A stretch of 64,000 nucleotides of DNA from Rhodococcus triatomae (GTDB lineage Bacteria; Actinomycetota; Actinomycetes; Mycobacteriales; Mycobacteriaceae), in NCBI RefSeq assembly GCF_014217785.1, contig NZ_CP048814.1, positions 4,650,001-4,714,000 of the forward strand, read 5' to 3'. Below are positions 17,965 through 28,855 of the stretch, one piece after another. Position 1 is the first letter of the stretch. Each line of letters starts with the position of its first letter. The notes below the pieces were generated by a model. It was not told the DNA's origin and did no database searches. It saw nothing but the letters and a program-made list of their open reading frames with translations. The position numbers and the translations under genes are program-made.

Positions 17965-18765
17965 TCAGCTGGTGGAATCAGGGGCCTCGGGGGCTCCGGG
18001 GGCCGAGTCGGAGTCACCGTTGCCGGCGGCACCGTCACCCTGCGCATCCGGATTCTTCGAGGCGGCCAGTTCCGGCAGCAGTTCCGAGAGCGCGACACCG
18101 GAGATCCGGCGGAACGCCCGCCGCGGACGGGACTGGTCGAGGACGGCTACTTCGAGAGCCCCGATCGGGCGACGCTCGGCGTCACCCGTACCCGCGTTCT
18201 GCAACGCGCCCACCGCGGTGGAGAGCGCCTCCTCGAGATCACGGCCGGGTCGGAACGTCTCCCGCATCGCGGTGGCGATGGGTTCCGTCGTCCCACCCAT
18301 CACCACGAAGCTGGGCTCGTCGGTGATGGAACCGTCGTAGGAGATGCGGTACAGCTGGGTGTGCGGGGCGGAACCGAACCGACCCACCTCGGCGACACAG
18401 ATCTCCACCTCGTACGGCTTGGGCTGCTCGGTGAAGATCGTGCCGAGCGTCTGCGCGTAGGCATTCGCGAGCGACCGCCCCGTCACGTCCCGCCGGTCGT
18501 AGGAGTAGCCACGCATGTCGGCGTGCACGATCCCGGCCCGGCGCAGGTTCTCGAACTCGTTGTACTTGCCGACCGCGGCGAAGCCGAGCCGGTCGTAGAG
18601 TTCGCTGACCTTGTGCAGCGCCGTCGACGGGTTCTCCGCGACGAACAACACCCCGTCCCGGTACGTGAGCACGATGACGCTGCGTCCGCGAGCGATGCCC
18701 TTGCGCGCCAACTCCGAGCGATCCCGCATGATCTGCTCGGCGGACGCGTAGTACGGCATGGTCAT
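17965..18765 (-). CDS. prcA: 20S proteasome alpha subunit PrcA
   Basis: 266 residues. Non-catalytic alpha-ring subunit: N-terminal gate segment [25 protein letters not shown] followed by the proteasome fold ([32 protein letters not shown]). The last 35 residues are an acidic/Ala-Pro-Ser tail variable among actinobacteria. Together with PrcB it forms the core particle fed by Arc/Mpa. ATG 18765 overlaps the prcB stop by 4 nt, last gene of pup-prcB-prcA. Confidence 0.97.
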   Translation of the reverse strand: MTMPYYASAEQIMRDRSELARKGIARGRSVIVLTYRDGVLFVAENPSTALHKVSELYDRLGFAAVGKYNEFENLRRAGIVHADMRGYSYDRRDVTGRSLANAYAQTLGTIFTEQPKPYEVEICVAEVGRFGSAPHTQLYRISYDGSITDEPSFVVMGGTTEPIATAMRETFRPGRDLEEALSTAVGALQNAGTGDAERRPIGALEVAVLDQSRPRRAFRRISGVALSELLPELAASKNPDAQGDGAAGNGDSDSAPGAPEAPDSTS

Positions 18766-19643
18766 GCGTCGGTACCCCCTTCCTCGGAACGGTCCTCGAT
18801 CACCGCGCGGGCGATTCGGGAGATCTCCTCGGCCGGCACGTGCGCCGCACCCTCGGCGGTGATGGTGACTGCGGTCGGGTAGATGCCCCGCCCGACGTCC
18901 GGCCCGCCCGTCGCGGAGTCGTCGTCCGCGGCGTCGTACAGCGATTCGACCGCCGCGCGCAGCGCGTCGTCCTGCTCTCCGTCCGGCGCGTAGAGCTTCT
19001 TGAGCGCGGACTTCGCGAACAGCGATCCGGAGCCGACGGCGTGGTATCCCGCCCGCTCCTCGTACCGTCCACCGACCACGTCGTAGGACACGATGCGTCC
19101 GGCCCGTGCGGCCTCCCGCGCGTCGACGTCGTAGCCGACGAGCAACGGCACGACCGCGAGGCCCTGCATGGCGGCAGCGAGGTTGCCACGCACCATCGAG
19201 GCCAGCCGGTTCGCCTTGCCGTCGAACGTGAGCTGGACGCCCTCGATCTTCTCGTAGTGTTCGAGCTCGACCGCGAACAGGCGCACCAACTCGATCGCCA
19301 CTCCGGCGGTACCGGCGATGCCGGCGGCCGAGTAGTCGTCGGTGACGTACACCTTCTCCATATCGCGATTGGCGATCAGGTTGCCCTGGGTGGCCCGCCG
19401 GTCCCCGGCGATGAGGACGCCGCCGCGATAGGTGAGCGCGACGATGGTGGTCCCGTGCGGCGCCATGTCGGACGAGTCCATGAACTCACCCCTTCCCGAC
19501 CCCGCATGCGAGGCGCCGTCGCGGCGACCCGGCAGCAGTTCCGGCGCGTGCCCCCGCAGGAATTCGGTGAACGACGACAGCGTGGACCCCAGGCCCCGAA
19601 GCATGTCCCCGTCGGTGATCCGCAGTCCCGGTTCCGCCGTCAC
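18762..19643 (-). CDS. prcB: 20S proteasome beta subunit PrcB
   Basis: 293 residues. A propeptide of about 64 residues ends at PHG and the mature subunit begins with the catalytic Thr65 in [12 protein letters not shown], followed by [10 protein letters not shown] (Asp and Lys region of the Thr protease), [13 protein letters not shown] and [16 protein letters not shown]-terminal nucleophile peptidase of the core chamber. GTG 19643 overlaps the pup stop by 4 nt. Confidence 0.97.
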   Translation of the reverse strand: MTAEPGLRITDGDMLRGLGSTLSSFTEFLRGHAPELLPGRRDGASHAGSGRGEFMDSSDMAPHGTTIVALTYRGGVLIAGDRRATQGNLIANRDMEKVYVTDDYSAAGIAGTAGVAIELVRLFAVELEHYEKIEGVQLTFDGKANRLASMVRGNLAAAMQGLAVVPLLVGYDVDAREAARAGRIVSYDVVGGRYEERAGYHAVGSGSLFAKSALKKLYAPDGEQDDALRAAVESLYDAADDDSATGGPDVGRGIYPTAVTITAEGAAHVPAEEISRIARAVIEDRSEEGGTDA

Positions 19644-19834
19644 TGGCCACCTTTCTGAACGTAGGCGCGCACGAAGTCCTCCGCGTTCTCCTCGAGAACG
19701 TCGTCGATCTCGTCGAGCAGGTCATCGGTGTCCTCGGCCAGCTTCTCGCGACGTTCCTGACCCGCGGCACCGTCGGCACCGGGGGTGTCGTCGTCCTCGC
19801 CGCCACCCGTGCGTGTGGTGTGCTCCTGCGCCAT
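19640..19834 (-). CDS. pup: Prokaryotic ubiquitin-like protein Pup
   Basis: 64 residues, disordered and very acidic; ends VQKGGQ. The terminal Gln must be deamidated by Dop before PafA can attach it, consistent with dop lying just upstream. The central [22 protein letters not shown] segment is the coiled-coil partner of the Arc/Mpa N-terminus. ATG 19834 is set by GGAGG seven bases upstream. The 193-bp gap to dop (19835-20027) holds no ORF of note but includes a minus-strand TAGGGT (19955-19960), a candidate pup-prcBA promoter. Confidence 0.98.
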   Translation of the reverse strand: MAQEHTTRTGGGEDDDTPGADGAAGQERREKLAEDTDDLLDEIDDVLEENAEDFVRAYVQKGGQ

Positions 19835-20027
19835 CGCCGACCTCCTTCTCCGAGGTGCCCGGTACGGGCTACCCGTCCTACCGAACGTCCTGCGCCACTC
19901 CGCGCTGCCGGACCTACCCCGGCCCGCCCGAAATGCCGTGCCGCTCGGACCTTCACCCTACCGAGAGGTGCCACCCCGTGTGTCGCGACGCGTCGGCGTG
20001 TTCGCCCACGGCAGAGCGAGGGAGCGT

Positions 20028-21527
20028 TCAGTTGGTGAGCTGCTCGACCAGTTCCGTCGCACTCTGCGCCGTCTCGAGGAGCTCACCGACGTGTGCCTTG
20101 CTGCCGCGCAGAGGCTCGAGGGTCGGGATGCGCACCAGTGAGTCCCCGCCGAGGTCGAAGATCACCGAATCCCAGCTGGCTGCGGCGATGTCGGCACCGA
20201 ACTTCCGCAGGCACTCACCCCGGAAGTAGGCCCGGGTATCGGTCGGAGGGTTGCTCACCGCGTCGAGAACCTGCTGCTCGGTGACCAGACGCTGCATGGA
20301 TCCGCGCGCGACGAGCCGGTTGTACAGGCCCTTGTCGAGTCGCACGTCCGAATACTGCAGATCCACCAGATGCAGCCGCGGCGCCGACCAGCCGAGGCCC
20401 TCGCGGTTGCGGAATCCCTCGAGAATCCGCAGCTTGGCGGGCCAGTCGAGGAGGTCGGAGCACTCCATCGGATCGCGTTCGAGCAGGTCCAGCACCATCG
20501 CCCACTTCTCCAGCACGTCGGTGACCCGCGGATCGTCGTCGCCCTGCGCCGAGACGAACTTCGCGACTCGATCGTGATAGATCCGCTGCAGCGCCAGTCC
20601 GGTCAGCTCCCGTCCGTCCGACAGCGCCACGGTCGCCCGCAGGGTCGGGTCGTGGCTGATGTGGTGCACGGCGGTGACCGGGCGTGCCAGCTGCAGATCG
20701 GTGAGGTCGACGCCCGCCTCGATCAGGTCGAGGACGAGCGCGGTGGTACCGACCTTGAGATAGGTCGCCATCTCGGCCAGGTTCGCATCACCGACGATCA
20801 CGTGGAGGCGCCGGTACTTGTCGGCGTCCGCGTGCGGCTCGTCGCGAGTGTTGATGATCCCCCGCTTGAGAGTCGTCTCGAGGCCCACCTCGACCTCGAT
20901 GTAGTCGGCGCGCTGAGACAGCTGGAAGCCCGCCTCGTCGCCGGACTGGCCGATCCCCACCCGACCGGACCCGCAGATGACCTGGCGGGACGCGAAGAAC
21001 GGCGTCAACCCCGCGATGACGTCCGAGAAGGGGGTGTCCCGGCTCATCAGGTAGTTCTCGTGGGTGCCGTAGGACGCGCCCTTGCCGTCGACGTTGTTCT
21101 TGTAGAGCTGCAGCCGCGGGGCGCCGGGCACGCTGGACGCGTGCCGCGCCGCGGACTCCATGACCCGCTCGCCGGCCTTGTCCCAGATCACCGCGTCGAG
21201 CGGGTCGGTCACCTCGGGGGCGGAGTACTCCGGGTGCGCGTGGTCGACGTAGAGCCGCGCCCCGTTGGTGAGGATCATGTTCGCCGCACCGACCTCGTCG
21301 GCATCGATGACCGGCGCCGGTCCGCTCAGGCGCCCGAGATCGAAGCCGCGCGCATCGCGCAGCGGCGATTCCACCTCGTAGTCCCAGCGGGTTCGCTTGG
21401 CCCGCGGCACCCCCGCGGCCGCGGCGTAGGCGAGAACCGCCTGGGTGGACGTGAGAATCGGGTTCGCCGAGGGCTCGCTGGGCGAGGAGATCCCGTACTC
21501 GACCTCGATACCGATGATCCGCTGCAT
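20028..21527 (-). CDS. dop: Pup deamidase/depupylase Dop
   Basis: 499 residues. Paralogue of Paf[31 protein letters not shown] with the catalytic Asp, [18 protein letters not shown] and [18 protein letters not shown]. The Dop-specific insertion after EYGI (the Dop-loop region, [11 protein letters not shown] onward) is present, separating it from PafA. Deamidates Pup-Gln and removes Pup from substrates. ATG 21527 is seven bases from TAGGCT. Confidence 0.97.
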   Translation of the reverse strand: MQRIIGIEVEYGISSPSEPSANPILTSTQAVLAYAAAAGVPRAKRTRWDYEVESPLRDARGFDLGRLSGPAPVIDADEVGAANMILTNGARLYVDHAHPEYSAPEVTDPLDAVIWDKAGERVMESAARHASSVPGAPRLQLYKNNVDGKGASYGTHENYLMSRDTPFSDVIAGLTPFFASRQVICGSGRVGIGQSGDEAGFQLSQRADYIEVEVGLETTLKRGIINTRDEPHADADKYRRLHVIVGDANLAEMATYLKVGTTALVLDLIEAGVDLTDLQLARPVTAVHHISHDPTLRATVALSDGRELTGLALQRIYHDRVAKFVSAQGDDDPRVTDVLEKWAMVLDLLERDPMECSDLLDWPAKLRILEGFRNREGLGWSAPRLHLVDLQYSDVRLDKGLYNRLVARGSMQRLVTEQQVLDAVSNPPTDTRAYFRGECLRKFGADIAAASWDSVIFDLGGDSLVRIPTLEPLRGSKAHVGELLETAQSATELVEQLTN

Positions 21528-21534
21528 GACTGCG

Positions 21535-21540
21535 AGCCTA
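21535..21540 (-). promoter_or_regulatory. -10 hexamer TAGGCT of dop
   Basis: Minus-strand TAGGCT seven bases before the dop ATG; it is inside the palindromic AGCCTAGGC. Confidence 0.5.
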
Positions 21541-21645
21541 GGCGATCTCCCCCGCGGGCACGGTTCCGGCAGGTCCCCCGCACGCGCCACCGCCCGCCCC
21601 CACGGGACCGAATCTGCGGGCACGATCGCCGGGGCCCGCCTCTGG

Positions 21646-21651
21646 CAGGAT
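21646..21651 (+). promoter_or_regulatory. -10-like CAGGAT of the NUDIX gene
   Basis: CAGGAT, in the context TGGCAGGAT, lies six bases before ATG 21658; the context repeats that of the exonuclease gene at 6600. Confidence 0.4.
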
Positions 21652-21657
21652 CGAACG

Positions 21658-22185
21658 ATGACGAGCGCCGCCCAGCCCGACGACGAGATCGTTGCGGTCT
21701 TCGACCAGGCGGGGAACCCGACCGGCGTCGCCGCCCGGTCCCGGGTGTACGCCGAGGGGCTCTGGCACGCGAGCGCCGGAGTTCTGCTCCGCTCGCCCGA
21801 CGAGCGGATCTACGTGCATCGCCGCACCGACACCAAGGCCGTCTTCGCGGGGCATCACGACTGTCTCGCCGGTGGCGTCGTCGATCCGGGCGAGAGCCCG
21901 GAGGCCACGGCTCTTCGGGAGGTCGCCGAGGAACTCGGCGTCACCGGGGTCTCGCTCGCGGCGATCGCCCGGATCTCCTGGGACGGCAGCTGGAACGGTC
22001 GCCCGCTCCGCTGCCATCTCCATGCCTTCGAGACCAGGTGGGCGGGCCCACTCGTACACCAGCCCACCGAGATCGCCGACGGCTGGTGGTGGACCGAGCA
22101 GCAACTGCGCGATCATCTCGCCGATCCCGAGTGGCCGTTCGTGCCCGACAGTCGCATCCTCCTCGGCCACTATCTGCGCCTGTGA
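21658..22185 (+). CDS. NUDIX hydrolase
   Basis: 175 residues. A complete NUDIX box is visible, [23 protein letters not shown], in two overlapping pieces ([13 protein letters not shown] and REVAEELG), giving a Mg-dependent nucleoside-diphosphate-linked hydrolase. The preceding [20 protein letters not shown] and the YVHRR segment resemble the YfcD/isopentenyl-isomerase-like subgroup; substrate cannot be told. It is a single gene between dop and arc, transcribed against both. Confidence 0.88.
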   Translation: MTSAAQPDDEIVAVFDQAGNPTGVAARSRVYAEGLWHASAGVLLRSPDERIYVHRRTDTKAVFAGHHDCLAGGVVDPGESPEATALREVAEELGVTGVSLAAIARISWDGSWNGRPLRCHLHAFETRWAGPLVHQPTEIADGWWWTEQQLRDHLADPEWPFVPDSRILLGHYLRL

Positions 22186-22201
22186 CATCGGTCGTGGACG
22201 G

Positions 22202-22240
22202 CGGAAGGCCACGCTCCCCACACGGGAACGTGGCCTTCCG
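22202..22240. terminator. Hairpin between convergent NUDIX gene and arc
   Basis: Outer arms 22202-22213 and 22229-22240 (12 bp, perfect) enclose a mismatch and an inner TCCC/GGGA stem. It lies 17 bp past the NUDIX stop and 43 bp past the arc stop, so it can end both transcripts. CGGAAGGCCACG resembles the inner part of the 58905-58961 element. Confidence 0.7.
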
Positions 22241-22282
22241 ACCCGCTGTCGCCCACCGGAGTGGCGCGACGGCAGGTACCGA

Positions 22283-24055
22283 CTACAGGTACTGACCGGT
22301 GTTGGACTCGGTGTCGATCGCTCGGCTGGCGCTGGCGTTCTTGCCGGTTACCAGCGTGCGGATGTAGACGATGCGTTCGCCCTTCTTCCCCGAGATCCGC
22401 GCCCAGTCGTCCGGGTTGGTGGTGTTGGGCAGGTCCTCGTTCTCGGAGAACTCGTCGACGATCGAGTCGAACAGGTGCTGGACCCGCAGGCCCGGGGCCC
22501 CGGTGTCGAGCACCGACTTGATCGCGTACTTCTTCGCCCGGTCCACGATGTTCTGGATCATCGCGCCGGAGTTGAAGTCCTTGAAGTACAGGACCTCCTT
22601 GTCGCCGTTCGCGTAGGTGACCTCCAGGAAGCGGTTGTCCTCGCTCTCGGCGTACATCCGGTCGACCACCCGCTCGATCATCGCCCGCACGCACAGCGTC
22701 CGGTCGCCGCCGAACTCCGCGAGGTCGTCGGCGTGGACCGGCAACGACTCGGTGAGGTACTTGGAGAAGATGTCCTGTGCCGATTCGGCGTCGGGCCGCT
22801 CGATCTTGATCTTCACGTCCAGGCGGCCGGGGCGCAGGATCGCGGGATCGATCATGTCCTCCCGGTTCGACGCGCCGATGACGATGACGTTCTCGAGACC
22901 CTCGACACCGTCGATCTCACTGAGCAGCTGCGGCACGACGGTGGTCTCCACGTCCGACGAGACCCCGGAACCGCGGGTGCGGAAGATCGAGTCCATCTCG
23001 TCGAAGAACACGATCACCGGCGTGCCCTCGGACGCCTTCTCCCGGGCCCGCTGGAAGATCAGCCGGATGTGCCGCTCCGTCTCGCCGACGAACTTGTTGA
23101 GCAGCTCGGGACCCTTGATGTTGAGGAAGTAGGACTTCGCTTCCTTGCTGTCCTGCCCGCGAACCTCGGCGATCTTCTTGGCCAGCGAGTTCGCCACCGC
23201 CTTCGCGATCAGCGTCTTGCCGCACCCCGGTGGCCCGTAGAGCAGCACGCCCTTCGGCGGCCGCAGCGAGTACTCGCGGAACAAGTCCTTGTGCAGGAAC
23301 GGCAACTCGACGGCATCACGGATCTGTTCGATCTGACGTCCCAGACCACCGATGTCGTAGTAGTGGACGTCCGGAACCTCTTCGAGCACCAGGTCCTCGA
23401 CCTCGGCCTTGGGGATACGTTCGAACGCGTATCCGGCCTTCGTGTCGACCAGCAGGGAGTCACCGGGACGCAGCTTGCGGGGCGCGTCCTCGTCGAGATC
23501 GAGCACCTTCTCGCTGCCGTCGCGGTGAGCGGCCGCGAGTGGCTCGGCGAGCCACACGATCCGCTCCTCGTCCGCATGACCGACGACGAGGGCGCGGTGA
23601 CCGTCGTCGAGGACCTCGCGCAGACTGCTGATCTCGCCGACCCGCTCGAAACCGCCCGCCTCGACCACCGTCAACGCCTCGTTGAGCCGCACCGTCTGGC
23701 CCTGCTCGAGCGATTCGGACTCGATGTTCGGCGAGCAGGCGAGACGCATCTTGCGGCCCGAGGTGAAGACGTCGACCGTCTCGTCCTCGTGCACGGCCAG
23801 CAGCACCCCGTAACCGCTCGGAGGCTGACCGAGCCGGTCGACCTCCTCGCGCAACGCGAGCAACTGCTGGCGAGCTTCCTTCAGAGTGTCCATCAGCTTG
23901 GCGTTGCGAATGGACAGCGAGTCCACCCGCGATTCCAGCTCACGGACCTGCTCGGGTGATTCGGCGAGCTGCCGGCGCAGGGCCAGTGCCTCCGCTCGCA
24001 ACGCCTCGAGCTCACGTGCTGCCGCAACCGGATCCGGGTTCTCTGTCGAGCTCAT
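22283..24055 (-). CDS. arc: Proteasome-associated AAA+ ATPase Arc (Mpa)
   Basis: 590 residues. N-terminal coiled coil (residues ~10-60) binds Pup; two OB domains follow; the AAA+ module has Walker A GPPGCGKT (274-281), Walker [13 protein letters not shown] and an arginine-finger/sensor region [18 protein letters not shown]. The C-terminus is QYL, the gating motif that docks in the PrcA ring. Unfolds pupylated proteins. ATG 24055 follows GGAGGAG. An in-frame earlier start (24085) lacks a ribosome site. Confidence 0.97.
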   Translation of the reverse strand: MSSTENPDPVAAARELEALRAEALALRRQLAESPEQVRELESRVDSLSIRNAKLMDTLKEARQQLLALREEVDRLGQPPSGYGVLLAVHEDETVDVFTSGRKMRLACSPNIESESLEQGQTVRLNEALTVVEAGGFERVGEISSLREVLDDGHRALVVGHADEERIVWLAEPLAAAHRDGSEKVLDLDEDAPRKLRPGDSLLVDTKAGYAFERIPKAEVEDLVLEEVPDVHYYDIGGLGRQIEQIRDAVELPFLHKDLFREYSLRPPKGVLLYGPPGCGKTLIAKAVANSLAKKIAEVRGQDSKEAKSYFLNIKGPELLNKFVGETERHIRLIFQRAREKASEGTPVIVFFDEMDSIFRTRGSGVSSDVETTVVPQLLSEIDGVEGLENVIVIGASNREDMIDPAILRPGRLDVKIKIERPDAESAQDIFSKYLTESLPVHADDLAEFGGDRTLCVRAMIERVVDRMYAESEDNRFLEVTYANGDKEVLYFKDFNSGAMIQNIVDRAKKYAIKSVLDTGAPGLRVQHLFDSIVDEFSENEDLPNTTNPDDWARISGKKGERIVYIRTLVTGKNASASRAIDTESNTGQYL

Positions 24056-24141
24056 TGCGTCTCCTCCCAGTGAAGATCTATCCACGCTACCGGGAGGAAC
24101 TCAAATGTGCTCGGGTGACACGAATTACCGTTCGCTGCTGC

Positions 24142-25056
<915 letters not shown>

Positions 25057-25057
25057 C

Positions 25058-25063
25058 TACCCT
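25058..25063 (+). promoter_or_regulatory. -10 hexamer TACCCT of the RecB-type nuclease gene
   Basis: TACCCT seven bases before GTG 25071; the surrounding GCCTACCCTG is repeated six bases before jetA. Confidence 0.5.
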
Positions 25064-25070
25064 GCCAGGT

Positions 25071-25976
25071 GTGAGCATCGCCGAGTCGCATACCCCCGCG
25101 GAAACGGGGTCCCCGTCACACGCGCCCGGTGCCGCTGCGCCGTCCCGGCCTCTCGCGCTCTCGCCCTCGCGGGCCGAGGACTTCAAGCGCTGCCCCCTGC
25201 TGTATCGGCTGCGGGCCATCGACCGGATCCCCGAGGTGCCCACCCGCGCCCAGGTCCGGGGCACGTTGGTGCACGCCGTCCTGGAGGAACTGTTCGCGCT
25301 TCCGGCGCCCGACCGTCTCCTCTCGGCAGCGGAGGACCTCGTCCGCCCGGTGTGGGAGCGCATGGTCGCCGAGCGGCCCGAGTCGGCGGACCCGATCGGC
25401 GAGGACACCGAGTCGTTTCTCGGGGAGGCCCGCACACTGGTCGCGCGGTACTACACGCTGGAGGACCCGACGCGATTCGATGCCGACGTCTGCGAGGAAC
25501 GCCTGGAGCTCGAGCTCGACGGCGGGCTTCGGCTACGCGGAGTCGCCGACCGCATCGACGTCGCGACCACCGGGGAGGTACGCGTCGTCGACTACAAGAC
25601 CGGACGGGTCCCCGGCGAGAAGTCGGAGGCGACGGCGCTCTTCCAGATGAAGTTCTACGCACTCATGCTGTTGCATCTGCGCGGGCGGGTGCCGGAGCAG
25701 CTGCGGCTCCTCTACCTCGCCTCGGGGGCCGTCCTCACGTACACGCCGGATGCGGCGGAGCTGCACCGCTTCCAGCGCACGCTCGCGGCGATGTGGGACG
25801 CGATCACCACCGCGGGGGCCACGGGAGACTTCCCGGCACGGCCGGGCAGACTGTGCTCGTGGTGCGACCACCGCGCGCTGTGTCCGGCGTTCGGTGGCAC
25901 CGTCCCGCCGTATCCGGGCTGGCCGGTCGTACCCACCGAGAACGCAGCACCGAACGGGTCGAACGAGGAGAGATGA
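25071..25976 (+). CDS. RecB-family PD-(D/E)XK nuclease with Fe-S cysteines
   Basis: 301 residues, like Rv2119. LSPSRAEDFKRCPLLYRLR opens the domain; RGTLVHAVLEELF gives the RecB-family His; LRGVADRIDV and VRVVDYKTGR supply the D and (D/E)XK catalytic residues. One N-terminal Cys (KRCP) and three C-terminal Cys (LCSWCDHRALCPAF) are placed as in Cas4/AddB nucleases, suggesting a 4Fe-4S cluster. Probable single-strand DNA exonuclease in repair. A GTG at 25038 is also open. Stop is immediately followed by the ATG of the thioesterase gene. Confidence 0.88.
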   Translation: MSIAESHTPAETGSPSHAPGAAAPSRPLALSPSRAEDFKRCPLLYRLRAIDRIPEVPTRAQVRGTLVHAVLEELFALPAPDRLLSAAEDLVRPVWERMVAERPESADPIGEDTESFLGEARTLVARYYTLEDPTRFDADVCEERLELELDGGLRLRGVADRIDVATTGEVRVVDYKTGRVPGEKSEATALFQMKFYALMLLHLRGRVPEQLRLLYLASGAVLTYTPDAAELHRFQRTLAAMWDAITTAGATGDFPARPGRLCSWCDHRALCPAFGGTVPPYPGWPVVPTENAAPNGSNEER

Positions 25977-26798
25977 ATGAGTGACGGGTCCCCGCACACG
26001 CCGGACGCGTACTACCTGCCGGTTCCGGGTGGCGAACCCGGTGTCGAGCGGTTCGCCGGCACGTCCGCCACCGTGAGCGTCTGGGCCGACACCATGCAGC
26101 ACGGTGCACCGCCGTCGGGCCTGCTGGTACGGGCACTCGAACGGCTCGGCGCTCGTCCCGACGCCAGGCTCACCCGGGTCGCCATCGACATCCTCGGCCC
26201 CATCCCCGTCGCCGAACTCGACGTCCGCACTCGCGTCGAACGACCCGGACGCAACGTCGAGCTGGTCGTCGCCGAACTCTGGACGACCGGCGACGACGCG
26301 CGCGCGGTCGCCCGTGCCTCGGGGTGGCGAATGACGACGGTGGACACCGCGTCGGCCGAGCACACCGTCGATCCCCCGCTCGAGCCTGTCGCCGACGCGC
26401 ACGTCGCCGAGTCGATGGACGAGTTCTGGCAGGTCGGCTACCTCCAGAGCCTGGACTGGCGCTGGCTGGCCGAGATCGGCTGTACCGGACCCGGGAAGGT
26501 GTGGGCCCGGCCGCTGCCGGCACTGGTCGCGGGCGAGGACATGTCGCCGCTCCAACGGTTGTTCTCCGTCGCCGACATCGCCAACGGTGTCGGAGCGAAG
26601 CTTCACCCGTCCGAATGGACGTTCCTCAACACCGACCTGACCGTGCACGTGTTCCGGGTCCCGGAAGGCGAGTGGATCGGTGTCAGCGCCGAGACGTCCA
26701 CGGGCACGGACGGGGTCGGCATGTGTGCGGGGGTGCTGTACGACGAGAAGGGCGCCGTCGGCCGCATCGCCCAGACCGTCCAGATCCGCCGCCGCTAG
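25977..26798 (+). CDS. TesB-like thioesterase family protein
   Basis: 273 residues, double hot-dog arrangement. WADTMQHGAPPSGLLVRALERLGA and RVAIDILGPIPVAELDVRTRVERPGRNVEL are typical of the N-terminal hot dog of acyl-CoA thioesterase (TesB/4HBT_3) proteins, and ADIANGVGAKL with WTFLNTDLTVHVFR forms the second. Expected acyl-CoA hydrolase; the catalytic residue cannot be assigned with certainty. Directly follows the nuclease stop (TGAATG), with GAGGAGAG as ribosome site, so co-transcribed. Confidence 0.82.
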   Translation: MSDGSPHTPDAYYLPVPGGEPGVERFAGTSATVSVWADTMQHGAPPSGLLVRALERLGARPDARLTRVAIDILGPIPVAELDVRTRVERPGRNVELVVAELWTTGDDARAVARASGWRMTTVDTASAEHTVDPPLEPVADAHVAESMDEFWQVGYLQSLDWRWLAEIGCTGPGKVWARPLPALVAGEDMSPLQRLFSVADIANGVGAKLHPSEWTFLNTDLTVHVFRVPEGEWIGVSAETSTGTDGVGMCAGVLYDEKGAVGRIAQTVQIRRR

Positions 26799-26833
26799 GG
26801 GTCAGCTCGCGCGCTCCGCTCCCCCCACTCCAT

Positions 26834-26886
26834 CGGATGAATGGCACTGTCCTCGCCTCGAGGGCGATGACAGTGCCATTCATCCG
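26834..26886. repeat. 24-bp palindromic element, second copy
   Basis: Arms 26834-26857 and 26863-26886 pair at 23 of 24 positions around a 5-nt loop. It lies between the convergent thioesterase and hisG genes. Relative to the 17895 copy, bases at two adjacent stem positions change on both arms so pairing is kept. Confidence 0.92.
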
Positions 26887-26953
26887 GCCGGGCCCAGTCG
26901 GTACCCGGGGGGCGGCGGGCGTCAGAGCGCGCCGGTGTCAGAGCGAGCCGGTG

Positions 26954-27802
26954 TCAGAGAGCGCGACAGGACCTGATGTTGGACGCCAGGATGGCCTTCG
27001 CGCCCAGCGTCGCGAGGGCGTCCATCACGTCGTTGTGCCCCTTCAGCGGGACCATCGCGCGCACCGCGACCCAGTTCTCGTCGGCCAGCGGCGAGAGCGT
27101 CGGCGACTCGATGCCCGGCGTGACGGTGATGGCCTGGTCCAGAATCGCCTTCGGGCAGTCGTAGTCGAGCATGACGTTCTGCTGGGCGAACACGATGCCC
27201 CGCACCCGCTCGACCAGCTGGTTGCGCGCCGCGTCCTCGGGCGCTCCTGCCTGCTCGATGAGCACACCCTCCGAATCGCACAGCACGTCGCCGAACGGCA
27301 CCAGGTCGTGCTGGCGCAGGGTGCGCCCGGAACCGACGACATCGGCGATCGCATCGGCGACTCCGAGCTGGATCGAGATCTCGACGGCACCGTCCAGCCG
27401 GATCACCGAGGCCTCGATACCGCGTGCGGCGAGGTCGTCACGGACCAGATTCGGGTAGGACGTGGCGATGCGCAGGCCGGCGAGGTCCTCGACGGACCAG
27501 TCGCGACCGGCGGGCGCCGCATAGCGGAAGGTGGAGCGGCCGAAACCGAGCGAGAGCCGCTCGTCGACCGGGGCCTGTGAGTCACGGGCGAGGTCGCGGC
27601 CGGTGATGCCGAGGTCGAGTTCGCCGGACCCGACGTAGATCGCGATGTCCTTGGGACGCAGGAAGAAGAACTCCACCTGGTTCGACGGGTCGAGAACGGT
27701 GAGGTCACGGGAATCGGTGCGGCGGCGGTATCCGGCCTCGCTGAGGATCTCGGCGGCCGAGGTGGAGAGGGCACCTTTGTTGGGGACTGCAACGCGCAGC
27801 AT
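26954..27802 (-). CDS. hisG: ATP phosphoribosyltransferase HisG (long form)
   Basis: 282 residues. First step of histidine synthesis, joining ATP and PRPP. Signature [39 protein letters not shown] read in segments, the PRPP loop [14 protein letters not shown], and the C-terminal ACT-like regulatory domain ([27 protein letters not shown]) for histidine feedback inhibition. ATG 27802 matches the family N-terminus; a GTG at 27850 would add 16 unlikely residues. Downstream partner of hisE. Confidence 0.97.
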   Translation of the reverse strand: MLRVAVPNKGALSTSAAEILSEAGYRRRTDSRDLTVLDPSNQVEFFFLRPKDIAIYVGSGELDLGITGRDLARDSQAPVDERLSLGFGRSTFRYAAPAGRDWSVEDLAGLRIATSYPNLVRDDLAARGIEASVIRLDGAVEISIQLGVADAIADVVGSGRTLRQHDLVPFGDVLCDSEGVLIEQAGAPEDAARNQLVERVRGIVFAQQNVMLDYDCPKAILDQAITVTPGIESPTLSPLADENWVAVRAMVPLKGHNDVMDALATLGAKAILASNIRSCRAL

Positions 27803-27856
27803 GGGGGTGGGTCCTTTCGGGAGCGGGGGATCGTCGATGTCTGTGGTCACTCGGGA

Positions 27857-28138
27857 TCACAGATGTCGGTAGACGTCCTGGAGAGTCAGTCCCCTACCCA
27901 CCATCAGCACCTGCACCCAGTACAGGAGCTGGGAGATCTCCTCGGCGAGCGCGTCGTCGGTCTCGTGTTCGGCGGCGATCCATACCTCGCCGGCCTCCTC
28001 GAGGACCTTCTTGCCCTGTGCGTGGACGCCGGAGTCCAACGCGGCAACAGTGCCGGAACCCTCGGGACGGGTGGCAGCACGTTCGGTCAGCTCGGCGAAC
28101 AGCGATTCGAAGGTCTTCACGGGGCACCATTGTTTCAC
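27857..28138 (-). CDS. hisE: Phosphoribosyl-ATP diphosphatase HisE
   Basis: 93 residues. All-alpha MazG-like fold with the metal-binding [17 protein letters not shown] and [14 protein letters not shown] helices. Second step of histidine synthesis. GTG 28138 corresponds to the usual N-terminal extension before [10 protein letters not shown]. Co-transcribed with hisG, 54 bp downstream to its ATG. Confidence 0.95.
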   Translation of the reverse strand: MKQWCPVKTFESLFAELTERAATRPEGSGTVAALDSGVHAQGKKVLEEAGEVWIAAEHETDDALAEEISQLLYWVQVLMVGRGLTLQDVYRHL

Positions 28139-28294
28139 GACGTCCCGCCGCCGGGGTAATCAGTATCTCCGTACCCGGCCGCGCCCTACCGAGCCACCGG
28201 ATCTGCCTGATTCCCTCCGTCGGTTCCCTCGTCGTCCGATACTGGACCTCACGGATCCGCACAGCCGGATCCTCGGCTGCCCGGGAGCCCTGGC

Positions 28295-28855
28295 ATGAGT
28301 GTCTTCGTCGCTGTCCTCGCGATCATCGGCGCGCTGGTCCACACCGTGCGGAGCCGGTCACGACCGCGCTCCCCAGCAACGGTGGTGGACATCTTCCTCG
28401 CCTGGTGGCTCGTCGTCGCGGTGGGTGCCGGCGGCATCATCGGCGCCGCCTACCACGTGTTCGACGGCCCGGCGATCGCCGAGTCGATCGGCTACACCCG
28501 CGGCGACGGCGGGTTCCAGTTCGAGAACGCGATGGGCGATCTGGCCCTCGGAGTGCTCGGCGTCCTGTGTGTGCGATTCCGTGGGTATTTCTGGCTCGCG
28601 ACGATCATCGCCCTGACCATCCAGTACTGGGGTGACGCCGGCGGTCACCTCTACTTCTGGATCGCGCAGGACAACACCAAGCCGGACAACATCGGCGCCC
28701 CACTCGTCGCGGACATCCTGCTGCCGATCGTCGCCTGGGCGTTGTATCTGATATCGGTGCGCCGCGGCGGAGCCGCAAGACAACCGAGCGGCGGAGCCGC
28801 TCAGCAGCCCAGCGGCGGGGCCGGACAGCCGGACTCACCAGTTCAGGGTCCGTGA
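28295..28855 (+). CDS. DUF6790-type membrane protein
   Basis: 186 residues with four predicted membrane helices (FVAVLAIIGALVHTV, IFLAWWLVVAVGAGGIIGAA, ALGVLGVLCVRF..WLATIIALTIQY, and VADILLPIVAWALYLI). WGDAGGHLYFW between helices 3 and 4 is the most distinctive loop. The last 30 residues contain duplicated GGAA(R/Q)QPSGG units. The final 21 bp overlap the end of the convergent pseudouridine-synthase gene. Function unknown. Confidence 0.75.
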   Translation: MSVFVAVLAIIGALVHTVRSRSRPRSPATVVDIFLAWWLVVAVGAGGIIGAAYHVFDGPAIAESIGYTRGDGGFQFENAMGDLALGVLGVLCVRFRGYFWLATIIALTIQYWGDAGGHLYFWIAQDNTKPDNIGAPLVADILLPIVAWALYLISVRRGGAARQPSGGAAQQPSGGAGQPDSPVQGP

